Shown piece after piece: positions 1-8,793 of a stretch of DNA of 64,000 nt (positions are counted from its first letter, which is position 1; the number at the start of each line of letters is the position of its first letter). Position numbers and translations under genes: made by a program. Below the pieces are notes generated by a model. The model was not told the DNA's origin. It saw nothing but the letters and a program-made list of their open reading frames with translations, and searched no databases. The DNA is from Streptomyces agglomeratus. Its GTDB lineage: Bacteria > Actinomycetota > Actinomycetes > Streptomycetales > Streptomycetaceae. The stretch is from the NCBI RefSeq assembly GCF_001746415.1, contig NZ_MEHJ01000001.1:496001-560000 (forward strand), read 5' to 3'.

Positions 1-291
1 ATCAACGGCTCCAGCGTCACCTGGACCGACAGCGCGAAGGAAGACGTGGACGCGATCATCCTGGCCACCGGCTACGCGCCGGACCTCGGCTACCTCACTC
101 CGCGCAACGCCCTCGACGAGGCGATCCGGCCGCGACACCGCGACGGCACTTCGCTCACCCATCCCCGCCTCGCCCACGTCGGGCTGGAATGGCAGCGAAG
201 CCTGTCGTCCGCATCCCTGCGAGGCGTCGGCCGCAATGCGCGCCGGAGCGCCCGGCGCTTGACTCTCGCCCTCGGCCGCTCGTGGCACTAG
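1..291 (+). CDS. Flavin-binding monooxygenase, C-terminal end (ArsO-like), partial
   Basis: The reading frame is open from the first base, so the start lies outside the window. About 96 residues are visible. They include the ILATGY stretch typical of the NADPH-linked part of class B flavin monooxygenases and a GLEWQRSLSSASLRGVG tail, which resembles the end of ArsO-type proteins. ArsO proteins are found in actinobacterial arsenic operons. The next two genes on the same strand are an ArsR repressor and an ArsN-like acetyltransferase, which supports an arsenic-related role. The exact substrate cannot be read from this fragment. Confidence 0.7.
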   Translation: MNGSSVTWTDSAKEDVDAIILATGYAPDLGYLTPRNALDEAIRPRHRDGTSLTHPRLAHVGLEWQRSLSSASLRGVGRNARRSARRLTLALGRSWH

Positions 292-302
292 GCGGTTGAT
301 TC

Positions 303-328
303 GACATGTGTCAACATAGACGTATGTC
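303..328. promoter_or_regulatory. Candidate ArsR operator pair
   Basis: Two imperfect 10-bp palindromes, GACATGTGTC (303-312) and GACGTATGTC (319-328), lie one and a half helical turns apart immediately before arsR. The second covers the probable arsR start codon. ArsR-family repressors normally bind such dyads at their own promoter, so autoregulation is inferred. Confidence 0.45.
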
Positions 329-686
329 AAACGTTAAGGCGCTGCCGCTGCTGGAGACCGTCGTCGAGCCCTGCTGCCCGCCGCTCACCGAGCGTCCGCT
401 GACCGCCGACGAGGCCGAGCGGACCGCCGTGATGTTCAAGGCACTGGGCGACCCGGTACGGCTGCGACTGTTCTCGGCCGTCGCCTCGCACGAGGGTGGC
501 GAGGCATGCGTCTGCGACATCTCCGACGTGGGCGTCTCGCAGCCCACGGTCTCCCATCACCTGAAGAAGCTGAAGGAGGCCGGGCTGCTCTCCTCCGAGC
601 GGCGTGGCACCTGGGTCTACTACCGCGTCGAGCCTGCGGTCCTGGCCGCGATGGGGCAGCTCCTGACCAAGGCATCCGCCGCGTGA
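324..686 (+). CDS. arsR: ArsR-family metalloid-responsive repressor
   Basis: This 120-residue winged-helix repressor would turn off the arsenic operon until As(III) binds. Residues run through a MFKALGDPVRLRLFSAV helix, the metal site EACVCDISD (CxC), a recognition helix VSQPTVSHHLKKLKEAGL, and the wing ERRGTWVYYRVEP. An EPCCPP cysteine pair near the N-terminus may add ligands. An in-frame ATG at 306 exists, but the ATG at 324 is preferred: it matches the usual N-terminus and has no Shine-Dalgarno sequence, so the mRNA may be leaderless. The stop overlaps the GTG of the next gene by four bases (GTGA), so the two genes are translationally coupled. Confidence 0.88.
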   Translation: MSNVKALPLLETVVEPCCPPLTERPLTADEAERTAVMFKALGDPVRLRLFSAVASHEGGEACVCDISDVGVSQPTVSHHLKKLKEAGLLSSERRGTWVYYRVEPAVLAAMGQLLTKASAA

Positions 687-1183
687 CCGCCTCCACCGTC
701 GTGGTGCCGCTGACCGCAGACCACGCCGATGAGGTCGTCGCGATCTATCAGGCCGGTGTCGACGAGGGCAACGCGACGTTCGAGACGACAACCCCCACGT
801 GGGCGGAGTTCGACGCGGCCAAGCTGCCCGAGCACCGCTTCGCCGCCGTCGACGAGACCGGGGGCGTGCTCGGCTGGGTCGCCGCGACCAAGGTGTCCGA
901 CCGCTGCGCGTACGCGGGCGTCGTCGAGCACTCGGTCTACGTGCATCCCGACGCCCGGGGCCGCGGCGTCGCCTCCACGCTGCTGAAGGCGCTGGTCGGG
1001 TCCACCGAGGCGGCGGGGATCTGGACCATCCAGTCCGGCGTCTTCCCGGAGAACGCCGCCAGCCTCGCCGTCCACGAACGGGCCGGCTTCCGGATCATCG
1101 GCACCCGCGAACGCATCGGCCGCCACAACGGCCGCTGGCGCGACACCGTACTGATCGAACGCCGCAGCCCCCACATCGACTGA
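683..1183 (+). CDS. GNAT N-acetyltransferase of the ArsN/phosphinothricin type
   Basis: The 166-residue protein has a GNAT fold: HSVYVHPDARGRGVASTLL carries the acetyl-CoA-binding RGRGVA loop, and IQSGVFPENAASLAVHERAGF is the strand and helix seen in phosphinothricin acetyltransferases. ArsN proteins in ars operons are this type, and ArsN1 acetylates the arsenic antibiotic arsinothricin. The GTG start at 683 overlaps the arsR stop, so both are expressed together. The position in an ars operon favours detoxification of an organoarsenical. A phosphinothricin or methionine-sulfoximine acetyltransferase is the main alternative. Confidence 0.75.
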   Translation: MTASTVVVPLTADHADEVVAIYQAGVDEGNATFETTTPTWAEFDAAKLPEHRFAAVDETGGVLGWVAATKVSDRCAYAGVVEHSVYVHPDARGRGVASTLLKALVGSTEAAGIWTIQSGVFPENAASLAVHERAGFRIIGTRERIGRHNGRWRDTVLIERRSPHID

Positions 1184-1189
1184 CCGGAC

Positions 1190-1732
1190 TCAGCCGCGCT
1201 CGCCGAGGGTGAGCTGGCGGTGGTGAAAGTCGAAGTGCTGGGTGGGGTACCGGTAGAGGTCCGCAAGCGTCATGAAGTCCTTGAAGAACGGGTCCCACCG
1301 GACCGGATAGTGCATCCCCCGCGCCAGATCACGTTCGGACTCCTTCACGAGCCGCCGCGCCAGCGAATCGGTGATCCGGTCGAACGCGGCCCCCGTCGCG
1401 CGGGGCCCGAACACCCTCACCGCCCCGCACGGCCCCAGGTAGTTGATCACGTCGAAGGGCCTCGTCCTCGCGTCGAGTACCCGGGCGAACGCCTTGCTCG
1501 CGCTCCGGGGCAGGCGGCTGAAGCCGCGCGCGAGCCCCAACAGGACGCGGGTGACGCAGTAGCCGAAGAGCATGTGCCAGAGCAGCTGCCTGTTGGTCCA
1601 ACGGGTGCCGCTGGTCGGGCGAGCGAGGTCGGCCGGCGTGGCCTCGTCCAGAAGCGCGTGAAAAGTCCGTCGGGCCCTGTCGTAGTCGTCGAGGACGGCC
1701 TGCCGTTCCGGCGATGAAGGACCGTATGCCAT
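1190..1732 (-). CDS. DinB-like four-helix protein
   Basis: The 180-residue protein matches the DinB/YfiT-like metalloprotein pattern. It has an N-terminal helix with RRTFHALLDEATPADL, TRWTNRQLLWHMLFGY with a probable metal-binding His, and the C-terminal HFDFHHRQLTLGERG with further His residues. Families of this type bind a divalent metal and include thiol transferases, but many have no known reaction. An in-frame GTG precedes the chosen ATG by one codon. The gene is convergent with the acetyltransferase, only seven bases from its stop. No specific function is proposed. Confidence 0.65.
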   Translation of the reverse strand: MAYGPSSPERQAVLDDYDRARRTFHALLDEATPADLARPTSGTRWTNRQLLWHMLFGYCVTRVLLGLARGFSRLPRSASKAFARVLDARTRPFDVINYLGPCGAVRVFGPRATGAAFDRITDSLARRLVKESERDLARGMHYPVRWDPFFKDFMTLADLYRYPTQHFDFHHRQLTLGERG

Positions 1733-1811
1733 CACGCCGCTCCCGTTCCAAGCCCGAGTGCCGAGGTCTGGATTTTCTCACGCGCGCCGTGAGTTCGCGC
1801 ACCTCCGACGA

Positions 1812-1849
1812 GTAGACACTGTCTACCTCCCCTGGTAGACAGTGTCTAT
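1812..1849. promoter_or_regulatory. Two TetR-type operators
   Basis: GTAGACACTGTCTAC at 1812-1826 is a perfect palindrome around a central base. GTAGACAGTGTCTAT at 1835-1849 is the same palindrome with its last base changed, and it overlaps the ATG of the TetR gene. The centres are 23 bp apart, which would suit two repressor dimers on the promoter. Binding by the adjacent TetR is inferred. Confidence 0.8.
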
Positions 1850-2423
1850 GAACGAGCCGAACACGGGGCTGCGGTCTCGGCTGATCGATGTAGGGGTCGA
1901 GTTGGTGACGACGGAGGGCATGCAGGCGCTCTCCCTACGGGAGATCGCGCGGCGGGCGGGTGTGTCGCACGGGGCACCGCGCCGCTACTTTCCGACGCAC
2001 CTGGAGCTGTTGTCGGCCATCGCGCGCCGGGGGTTCGAGGAGTTGGCGGGTCAGGGAATCGCGGCGCTCGGGGACGGCACCGCGAGCCCGCGCGAACAGA
2101 TCGCGACGCTGGGGCGCGTGTATCTCGACTTCGCGCTCACCCACCGGGGCATGCACGAGTTGATGTTCCGTCACGATCTTCTGCAAAGCGACGAACTGGG
2201 CTTGCGCGACGTCAGTCTGCCGATCTTCTCCCTGCTGGTGGATCTCGTCCGACGGACCCGTCCCGACGCCGACGCCCCCCTCGTCGCGGGCGCATTGCTG
2301 GCGAACCTGTACGGCATCGCCCAGCTGTGGACGTGGGGCAGCCTCCAACTCACCACGGGCGCCGACGACGTCGTCCCCTTGCTCGACACCGCGCTGGAGG
2401 CACATCTGGGCAGGGAGTGCTGA
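1848..2423 (+). CDS. TetR-family transcriptional repressor
   Basis: The 191-residue protein starts with a TetR DNA-binding domain: LSLREIARRAGVSHGAPRRYF is the helix-turn-helix, at about residues 27-47, followed by a ligand-binding helical domain (MHELMFRHDLL and onwards). The ATG at 1848 lies inside an operator and has no ribosome-binding site, so a leaderless message is likely. The GTG two codons upstream is less likely. The stop overlaps the start of the efflux gene by one base (TGATG). The repressor presumably controls itself and the transporter, released by a transported drug. Confidence 0.9.
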   Translation: MNEPNTGLRSRLIDVGVELVTTEGMQALSLREIARRAGVSHGAPRRYFPTHLELLSAIARRGFEELAGQGIAALGDGTASPREQIATLGRVYLDFALTHRGMHELMFRHDLLQSDELGLRDVSLPIFSLLVDLVRRTRPDADAPLVAGALLANLYGIAQLWTWGSLQLTTGADDVVPLLDTALEAHLGREC

Positions 2424-3808
2424 TGACGGCGTCCACGACGGAGGCCGGCGTCAATCGCGGCAGGCCGATATCCGCGCGGCACCGCCGTCTCACGCTCGCC
2501 AACAGTGTGCTCGGCGCCGTGATCGTCGCCCTCGACGGGACGGTGCTGATGATCGCCCAGCCCACCCTGCGGCGTGATCTCGACGCGTCCCTCACCGAGA
2601 TCCAGTGGACCAGTACCGGCTATCTCAGCGCAGTGGCGGGGCTGTTGGTGTTCGCGGGGCGGATCGGCGACCGGTTCGGTCATCGACGAGTCTTCGCCTG
2701 GGGGCTGCTGGGGTTCGGTGCGGCCTCGGCGGGGATCGGGTTCGCACCCGAAGTGGGATGGGTGATCGGGCTGCGGGTTGTCCAGGGCATCTTCGGCGCG
2801 CTGTTGCAGCCCGCCACGTTGGGAATGCTGCGGGCCGCGTTCCCGCCCGACCGGCTGGGGATGCCCATAGCGCTGCGGACCAGCGCCATCGGCGTCGCGG
2901 CCGCGGCCGGTCCGCTGGTCGGCGGTGTGCTCGTCGCCCAGCTGGGCTGGCGGGCGGTGTTCCTCCTCAACGTCGTACCGGCGCTGGTGATGGGTCTCCT
3001 GGCGCTGGCGGTGCGTCCCCCGGAGACCGAGCGGACGGGGCAGGGGCCCGCACCCCGGCTCGATCTGCCCGGCGCCGCGCTGCTCGCCGTGGCCCTGGCG
3101 GCTTTCGTGCACACGCTGGTCGGGATGCCGGAGGACGGCTGGACGGCGACCGGAGTGGTCGGCCTGCTGATCGCGGCCGTCACGTCCGCTGCCCTCATCC
3201 GCCATGAACGGCGTACCGCCGACCCACTGTTGCCGCCGGCCTTGCTCGGGTCGGTGACCGTGAGTGCGGCACTCGGAGTGCTGGTGGCCGCGTCGGCGGC
3301 GATGCTCGGCGCGCTGTTCGTGTGCAGCTTCGTCCTGCAGGACGTCCTCGGCATGGACCCGCTGCGCACCAGTCTCGTCGCGCTGCCCGGCGGCGTGATG
3401 ATGGTGCTCGGTGCGCCGCTGTCGGCCGTACTGCTGCGCCGATGGGGCGCCCGTCCCACCGCCCTCGCGGGGACGGTGCTGCTCACCACTGGGATCCTGG
3501 CGCTGTCCCGGCTAGGCCCCGGGTCGTCGACGGTGCTGGTCGGCACTGGGTTCGTGCTGCTGGGAGCCGGTTTCGGCGCGCTGATGGTCACCGCGACCGC
3601 AGTCGTCGTACGGCACGTGCCGTCGGAGTCGGCCGGAGTGGCGGGCGGGCTACAGCAGACCGCGATGAACATCGGCCCGACGCTGGGAGTTGCGGCCGCG
3701 ACCACGCTGATGCCCCTCGGCACGGGCCCCGCACTCCTGGTCCTGGCCGGCGTGGCCGCGCTCGGCGCTCCTCTTGCCGTACGAATGCCCCGACTCGCCC
3801 GCGGGTGA
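2423..3808 (+). CDS. DHA2-type MFS drug exporter
   Basis: The 461-residue protein is an integral membrane proton antiporter of the EmrB/QacA type. After a basic cytosolic N-terminus comes LTLANSVLGAVIVALDGTVL (helix 1), then the inter-helix GRIGDRFGHRRVF motif A and VVQGIFGALLQPATLG (motif C-like, helix 5). The rest shows repeated hydrophobic spans consistent with 12 to 14 helices. The start at 2423 is set by the one-base overlap with the TetR gene; longer frames upstream read through that gene and are unlikely. It is co-transcribed with its probable repressor. The substrate is unknown. Confidence 0.88.
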   Translation: MTASTTEAGVNRGRPISARHRRLTLANSVLGAVIVALDGTVLMIAQPTLRRDLDASLTEIQWTSTGYLSAVAGLLVFAGRIGDRFGHRRVFAWGLLGFGAASAGIGFAPEVGWVIGLRVVQGIFGALLQPATLGMLRAAFPPDRLGMPIALRTSAIGVAAAAGPLVGGVLVAQLGWRAVFLLNVVPALVMGLLALAVRPPETERTGQGPAPRLDLPGAALLAVALAAFVHTLVGMPEDGWTATGVVGLLIAAVTSAALIRHERRTADPLLPPALLGSVTVSAALGVLVAASAAMLGALFVCSFVLQDVLGMDPLRTSLVALPGGVMMVLGAPLSAVLLRRWGARPTALAGTVLLTTGILALSRLGPGSSTVLVGTGFVLLGAGFGALMVTATAVVVRHVPSESAGVAGGLQQTAMNIGPTLGVAAATTLMPLGTGPALLVLAGVAALGAPLAVRMPRLARG

Positions 3809-4260
3809 TACCCGTCTCGGGATCGGCGCGGCCAGGGCCTCGTCACCCTCGCGTATCCGCTCGATCGGCGTGCCCGCACCGTCGCCCATGAGGACCGGAG
3901 TTCCGGCCGGGAAACTGTTGTCCTTGCGTCGGTGTCGAGTCCGGACGCGCCGGAGCTGATCACGTTTACAGCTGTGTGGTACGTCGCGACTCCACCATCC
4001 GTGCTTTGGGGAGTGTGTGGTCTCTGGTACTGGCAGGCCGCTGTAGCTACCGCCGGGGTAGACCCCTAGCCGTGCGCCCGCCGCACGCTCGTGGTGAGCT
4101 GCCGCTCTCGTGGGGCCCGGCCAGGGTGCCGGTCACCTTCGATCCCCTGCCGACGATGCCGGGCAGGGCCTGGGCTTCAGCCCTTCCCGAACTCCTCGGC
4201 CAGGCTGCTACGACGCACGCCCCCTGGCCCTTGCCAGGCGCGTGATCAGGCGGGGAAAGG
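3809..4260. other. No convincing gene
   Basis: This 452-base stretch between the MFS gene and a small minus-strand gene has an open frame at 3976-4245. Its product is Pro/Arg-rich with no family features, and it lacks a clear ribosome-binding site. It is treated as non-coding or decayed sequence. Confidence 0.4.
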
Positions 4261-4494
4261 TCAGTAGAACATCCACGCCGGGACCAAGTCGCCGTTGACA
4301 GAGAACATCACTTCTCCGGCCACGCACGGTGGATCTACATTCGCGACAGCGGCCGCTTGGGTGGGGTCTCCGTAATTGCCCATCCAGCGCCAGCGCTTGA
4401 TCGACCTCTGCGCAGCAATGCGTTGCTTGATTTCCGCCCCTTCCTCTACAGAAAGGACTCGGTCAGCAGCGATTTCCTCGTTTGAGTTCTCCAT
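4261..4494 (-). CDS. Small protein of unknown function (77 aa)
   Basis: The start at 4494 is chosen because AGGAGG lies six bases upstream (AGGAGGAGCGCC then ATG). An ATG five codons earlier overlaps that ribosome-binding site, so it is rejected. The protein begins acidic and helical (MENSNEEIAADRVLSVEEG). It then has a basic, Trp-containing stretch (AAQRSIKRWRWMGNYGD) and ends in VNGDLVPAWMFY, with one Cys. There is no signal peptide or membrane segment. It is divergent from the S8 protease gene that starts 650 bases away. The layout resembles some peptide precursors or small regulators, but no family is recognised. Confidence 0.6.
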   Translation of the reverse strand: MENSNEEIAADRVLSVEEGAEIKQRIAAQRSIKRWRWMGNYGDPTQAAAVANVDPPCVAGEVMFSVNGDLVPAWMFY

Positions 4495-5140
4495 GGCGCT
4501 CCTCCTCATGCCGTAGCGGTTGTAGCGGTCAGCCAGCAGTTGACTACAGCATGTGCCCAACCGCACCGATGCGCTAGACACAAGATCGGCGTGTCGGCCG
4601 GAGGAGCAGGGTCCACCGAATTGGCTCCTGAGCTCGGCCGGAGCCCAAGAAGGCCACTCAACCCGGAGGCGAACGGCGTGGGCCGAAGCCAGAATTACTG
4701 CCCGAGGGGAAGCAGGGTGCGGACCCACCTTCGCCGAACGCCGGAGCTGCTCGACTGGTGGCACTTCCTGGATCGAGCGCAGGGGATCGTTTCTTCAGGT
4801 GAAACCGAGCGCCCGCTTGGGTGAGCGAACGGCTCGCGCTCTCTCCAGGAGGTCGCCCCTGGATATAACCGGCTGTGCAATCAAGAGTTTGTGCGTGCTG
4901 CGACGGCCGTGACCTTGCTGCCCTTCCGTTTACCGTGACGACCCGTCGCACGCACTGGATACTGCGGCCGCCCTGGCGTGGTTCACCGAAAGTCCCCCGC
5001 TTCACCGTCGTCTACGTACGAAACGGCCCCCTGAGCACCTTCCCGGCCCCTTTCGGCCACTGGGCCGCACAGGCTACGCGCACGCCGCCAGGGATGACCC
5101 CTTGTCGACGTGGCACCCGGACCGGATTGGGAGAGCAGTC
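4495..5140. other. Intergenic region upstream of S8 protease
   Basis: This 646-base divergent spacer contains only overlapping short frames with no ribosome-binding site or family motif. It presumably holds the promoters of the small minus-strand gene and of the protease. No clear operator or hairpin was found. Confidence 0.4.
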
Positions 5141-6925
5141 ATGTCAGATGAAGAGCCCGTCAATCCAGCTGGTCGCGAGGACGAAGACGCCTTCGACCTC
5201 GTGTACCGGGCTGACCGGCGCGAGGGAGCAGCGGCGGGGATCGAGGTGCACCCGCTGCCCGGCGATGCCAGGTACAACGACAAGGGTCGGCCCAAGTACC
5301 TGGACGAGCCCGAACCGCAACATGCTCGGGACAAGATCGACCTCAAGCTACGCGAATGGCTTGCTGACCGATCCGGTGATGAGTACGAACAGATCGTGGT
5401 CGTCTTCGCGGATACGCTCACGATCCCGCGCTTTCCCGAACCTGCGACCGGCGAGCCGCGGGATTCGGACCTCAACCGTCGGCTCCTGGAGCGGGCACAG
5501 GAGTTGGTGCGTTCCGTCGAAGCGCAGCGCGCACCGGGTTACGAGCGGCTGGAGGCTGAGCTGGCCCACTACGAGGCCACGCCCCTGGAGCGGTTCTGGA
5601 TCATCAACGGTCTTGTGGTGGAGATGCCGCTGAGATCAGTGGAGCGCCTCGCACGGCGCGACGACGTCGTGTCGGTCGAGGCACGCTACTCCGGCGAAGA
5701 ACCCGGTCAGGACGAGGTGGACGACGGGCGGGCCAGCATCGTCTCCGACCACTTCGGGCTGGGCGTCAACGGCGGCCCGATCGGGATCCTTGACACTGGC
5801 GTGCGGGCCGGCCACACGCTGCTCTTCAACCCGTCCCACATCATCTCCACCAGAGACTGCGTCAACGGCGACGCCAACTGCAACCAGCCCGGTTCTGGCT
5901 TCGACTCGGGTGACGACTGCTGGAACCATGGCACGTCGATGGCCGCGATCATCACCGGCAACGGCAATCAGGGAAATGACTTCCGGGGCGTGACCGGGAT
6001 GGGCGTCGACAGCTTCAAGGTCTATCCCAGTGGCTGCGGACTCCTGGACAACCAGGCGGCGGTGCGCGGCTTCCAAGCCGCCGTCGCGGCCCTGGACCGA
6101 GTGATCGTGACAGCGATGCAGCGGTTCGCCGACCATCTGAGCGCGCTGGCCCAGGCAGCGGACGCGGCGTTCGACGCCGGCGCAGTGGTGATCTCCATCG
6201 TCGGGAACTACGGCCCCGGCCAAGCCACCGTGGTGGCCCCTGGTAACGCGCGCCGAGTGATCGGTGTCGGCGCCTACGACGTACAGACCGGCGCCCAGTA
6301 CGCCGTCCAGAGCCGCGGCCCCACGGCTGACGCCCGCTACAAACCGGACATTCAGTGCCCGACGAACACCGAGACGGCGAGCAACGCCTCGGACACTGCG
6401 AGACACATCTTCACTGGCACGAGCGGCGCCTCTCCCTACGCCGCCGGTGCTGCGGCGCTCGTACGCGACTGGCTCAGAGGGTCGAGCGACACGATCGACC
6501 CGGGTCACGTCTACGCGCACCTCATCCTCTTCGGCCAGAACCCGTATCCGTTCGACAACACCTCCGGCGCCGGTCCGCTGCGCCTGCTCTCGGGCGGCCT
6601 GTGGTGGTGGGGGAAGACGAGCGTGGGCCACCAAGAGACGGTCGACATCGGCTTCGGCATCGGTGGTAGCGGCAGCCTCCCCGACCTGCTCGACGCCGCG
6701 ATCTGGTGGCCCGATCCCGCCGCCGCCCACAGCGACCTCGACCTGTACCTGGTCCGCCCCGACGACGGCAGCATCGAGGGAAAAAGCATCACAAGCGTCA
6801 GCGTGTTCGAGAAGTGCCGGGTTGTGGGAAACGTAGGCGGCGGCTGGCTGCTGCGCATCCGCGGCTACGACGTCCCGTCAGGCCCTCAGACGGTCTACTG
6901 GACTGCTCGCATGCGATGGACATGA
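5141..6925 (+). CDS. S8 (subtilisin) serine protease without signal peptide
   Basis: The 594-residue protein starts at the ATG preceded by GGGAG. The N-terminal 200 residues are acidic and include an EQIVVVFADTLTIP segment and WIINGLVVEMPLRSVERLA, which look like a propeptide-type domain. The peptidase domain carries the full triad: Asp218 (GILDTGV), His263 (WNHGTSMA) and Ser428 (GTSGASPYA), plus the oxyanion Asn in SIVGNYGP. The end (AIWWPDPAAAHSDLDLYLV) resembles the jelly-roll domain that follows S8 domains. There is no export signal or membrane helix, so it probably acts in the cytoplasm. A possible 41-residue gene starts seven bases after the stop. The target is unknown. Confidence 0.9.
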   Translation: MSDEEPVNPAGREDEDAFDLVYRADRREGAAAGIEVHPLPGDARYNDKGRPKYLDEPEPQHARDKIDLKLREWLADRSGDEYEQIVVVFADTLTIPRFPEPATGEPRDSDLNRRLLERAQELVRSVEAQRAPGYERLEAELAHYEATPLERFWIINGLVVEMPLRSVERLARRDDVVSVEARYSGEEPGQDEVDDGRASIVSDHFGLGVNGGPIGILDTGVRAGHTLLFNPSHIISTRDCVNGDANCNQPGSGFDSGDDCWNHGTSMAAIITGNGNQGNDFRGVTGMGVDSFKVYPSGCGLLDNQAAVRGFQAAVAALDRVIVTAMQRFADHLSALAQAADAAFDAGAVVISIVGNYGPGQATVVAPGNARRVIGVGAYDVQTGAQYAVQSRGPTADARYKPDIQCPTNTETASNASDTARHIFTGTSGASPYAAGAAALVRDWLRGSSDTIDPGHVYAHLILFGQNPYPFDNTSGAGPLRLLSGGLWWWGKTSVGHQETVDIGFGIGGSGSLPDLLDAAIWWPDPAAAHSDLDLYLVRPDDGSIEGKSITSVSVFEKCRVVGNVGGGWLLRIRGYDVPSGPQTVYWTARMRWT

Positions 6926-6932
6926 GGTAGCC

Positions 6933-7058
6933 ATGGGTTCACAACAAGTCGTCCCACGGCCAGCCTACGCAGACCCCTACCGGGCCGACCGCGTAGTCGC
7001 ACAACGGCAGCCTACGAAGCCGATGTGTCCTGGCAGATGCCGCGCTTCCGGCGCTTGA
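6933..7058 (+). CDS. Possible small protein (41 aa) behind the S8 protease
   Basis: An ATG at 6933 has GAGG five bases upstream and lies just after the protease stop. The product (MGSQQVVPRPAYADPYRADR at its start) ends with two Cys in MCPGRC. The short length means chance is a real possibility, and no family is known. If real, it would be made from the same message as the protease and could be a substrate or partner. Confidence 0.25.
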   Translation: MGSQQVVPRPAYADPYRADRVVAQRQPTKPMCPGRCRASGA

Positions 7059-7188
7059 GGACCTCACACCGCGTCATGAAGTCCAGACGGCCATTCAGCC
7101 GCCAGGCAGCAGGACAGCAGGGCGACCGTTGCCGATCCGGAACATGCCAGGTCTGGTGACGCCGGTCGCCCGGTCGGAAACTCGGGAC

Positions 7189-8793
7189 ATGCCCCGCCGC
7201 CGGATCACCACCACCACCGCCGCCGTCGCCCTCGCGCTGACCATCGCCGGCAGAGTGACGCACCTTCACCTCTCCGGTTCCTCCAGTGGCCACCGCACCC
7301 CGGGCATACCGCAGGGCACTCCGCCGGTCGAATCGGACGGCAAGGCGCCGGACGTCGCACCGGCCGTGTGCGCCGCACCGCCTGACGCCTCGGCGCGCAC
7401 CGCCGTCCGGCCGGCCTCGAAACGGCCGGTCAACCGCGCGGATTTCAACGGCGACGGCTTCACCGACCTCCACCTCGACGCCTGGTACCGCCCGAAGGAG
7501 GGCGGTGGCTGGCTGCACCACCGAGCCGTCGTCCCCGGCTCGGCGCGAGGCATCGCCCCGGCGGCCGGCGTCTCGCTGAGCCTCCCCGGACTCGACCCCG
7601 CGACCAGCACCCGCCCGCTGGTCAGGAACAGTGCCGCCCACCTCACCGGGGACCTGGACGGCGACGGCCTGGCGGACCTCGTCGTCCAGAGCCTGTTTCA
7701 CAACCGCGAGCGCTCATGGACCGGACAGAGCATCGTCTGGGGCAGGGGGAAGGGCACGCCCCGCGCGGTGCGCCTCCCCGCCGAGTACCCGCTGTTCTCT
7801 GCGGTCGGCGACTTCGACGGAGACGGAGCGCTGGATCTCGTGGGGCTGCGGGACGGGCGTGAGGTACGGCCTGTCGGCTTCCACGAGCCGCGCCTCTCGG
7901 CGTGCCTGACCGTCCTTTACGGGCCGTTCAGCCGCACCGGCGCATTTGGCAGGACCGTCGCCGTCGAGGCGACCCAAGGTGGATACGTGGGAGTGTCCAC
8001 TCTCGTCACCGGCGACTTCGACGGAGACGGCCGCGATGATGTGGTCACCCGCGGTGGGTTGCCGATGGCGGCACAGGATCAGGACGTGTCAGACGGGTAC
8101 GACGAGGACCGCCTGCCACGCGGCCTCGTGGACACGCGGTACTACCGCGGTACGCCCGCCGGGCCGGCCGTCGCCTCCTTCCCCACGCTCGTGGGCAAGG
8201 CTCTGCCACTGGCGGACCGCGACCGCGACAGGGCCACGCCGCTGCTCACCGCCGGGAATCTCGACGCCGACCGGTTCATGGACCTCATCCTGACCGACGG
8301 CACGATCCTGCACGGCGGCCCGCACGGTCCCGGTGCCCGCACCAGCCGACTCCCCGCCCCCTACGACGCCGAGGGCGAGGAATCACCAGGGACGCTGCTG
8401 ACCACCGGCTACACCGGAGGGCCCGTCCTCGCCGACCTGAACGGTGACGGCCGGGACGACCTGGTGAACCGGGACTCCCGCAGCAAGCCGGCAGGCACCG
8501 TTACCGTTCTGCTCTCGCGGCCGAACGGCGGTTACAAGCCCCCACTCACCATCGATCGCTACCGGCTCGGTCTACCCAGCCGTCCCAGGCACAGTGCGGA
8601 CGCCGACAACTTCGGCTGGGACATCGCCGCCGCCGACCTCAACGACGACGGCCGCGCCGAACTCCTCGCCGGATACCGGGGCTTCTCCAAGCCGCGCGAG
8701 GAACACGGATACTGGTTCTTCCCCGGAACAGCCGACGGCCCGGACATCAGAATGGCGCGGTTCGTGCCCGTACGGGACCTGGGCACAGGGTGA
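7189..8793 (+). CDS. Secreted FG-GAP/VCBS-repeat beta-propeller protein
   Basis: The start at 7189 gives a signal peptide (MPRRRITTTTAAVALALTIAG). A TTG at 7129 in frame is possible but would bury the signal. The 534-residue product has at least six calcium-binding repeat motifs of the DxDGDGxxD type: DFNGDGFTDL, DLDGDGLADL, DFDGDGALDL, DFDGDGRDDV, DLNGDGRDDL and DLNDDGRAEL. These are spread from about residue 84 to 490, as in integrin-like propellers. Such proteins are exported and often bind polymers or act as adhesins. No enzymatic domain is visible. It stands alone and is not obviously in an operon. Confidence 0.85.
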   Translation: MPRRRITTTTAAVALALTIAGRVTHLHLSGSSSGHRTPGIPQGTPPVESDGKAPDVAPAVCAAPPDASARTAVRPASKRPVNRADFNGDGFTDLHLDAWYRPKEGGGWLHHRAVVPGSARGIAPAAGVSLSLPGLDPATSTRPLVRNSAAHLTGDLDGDGLADLVVQSLFHNRERSWTGQSIVWGRGKGTPRAVRLPAEYPLFSAVGDFDGDGALDLVGLRDGREVRPVGFHEPRLSACLTVLYGPFSRTGAFGRTVAVEATQGGYVGVSTLVTGDFDGDGRDDVVTRGGLPMAAQDQDVSDGYDEDRLPRGLVDTRYYRGTPAGPAVASFPTLVGKALPLADRDRDRATPLLTAGNLDADRFMDLILTDGTILHGGPHGPGARTSRLPAPYDAEGEESPGTLLTTGYTGGPVLADLNGDGRDDLVNRDSRSKPAGTVTVLLSRPNGGYKPPLTIDRYRLGLPSRPRHSADADNFGWDIAAADLNDDGRAELLAGYRGFSKPREEHGYWFFPGTADGPDIRMARFVPVRDLGTG

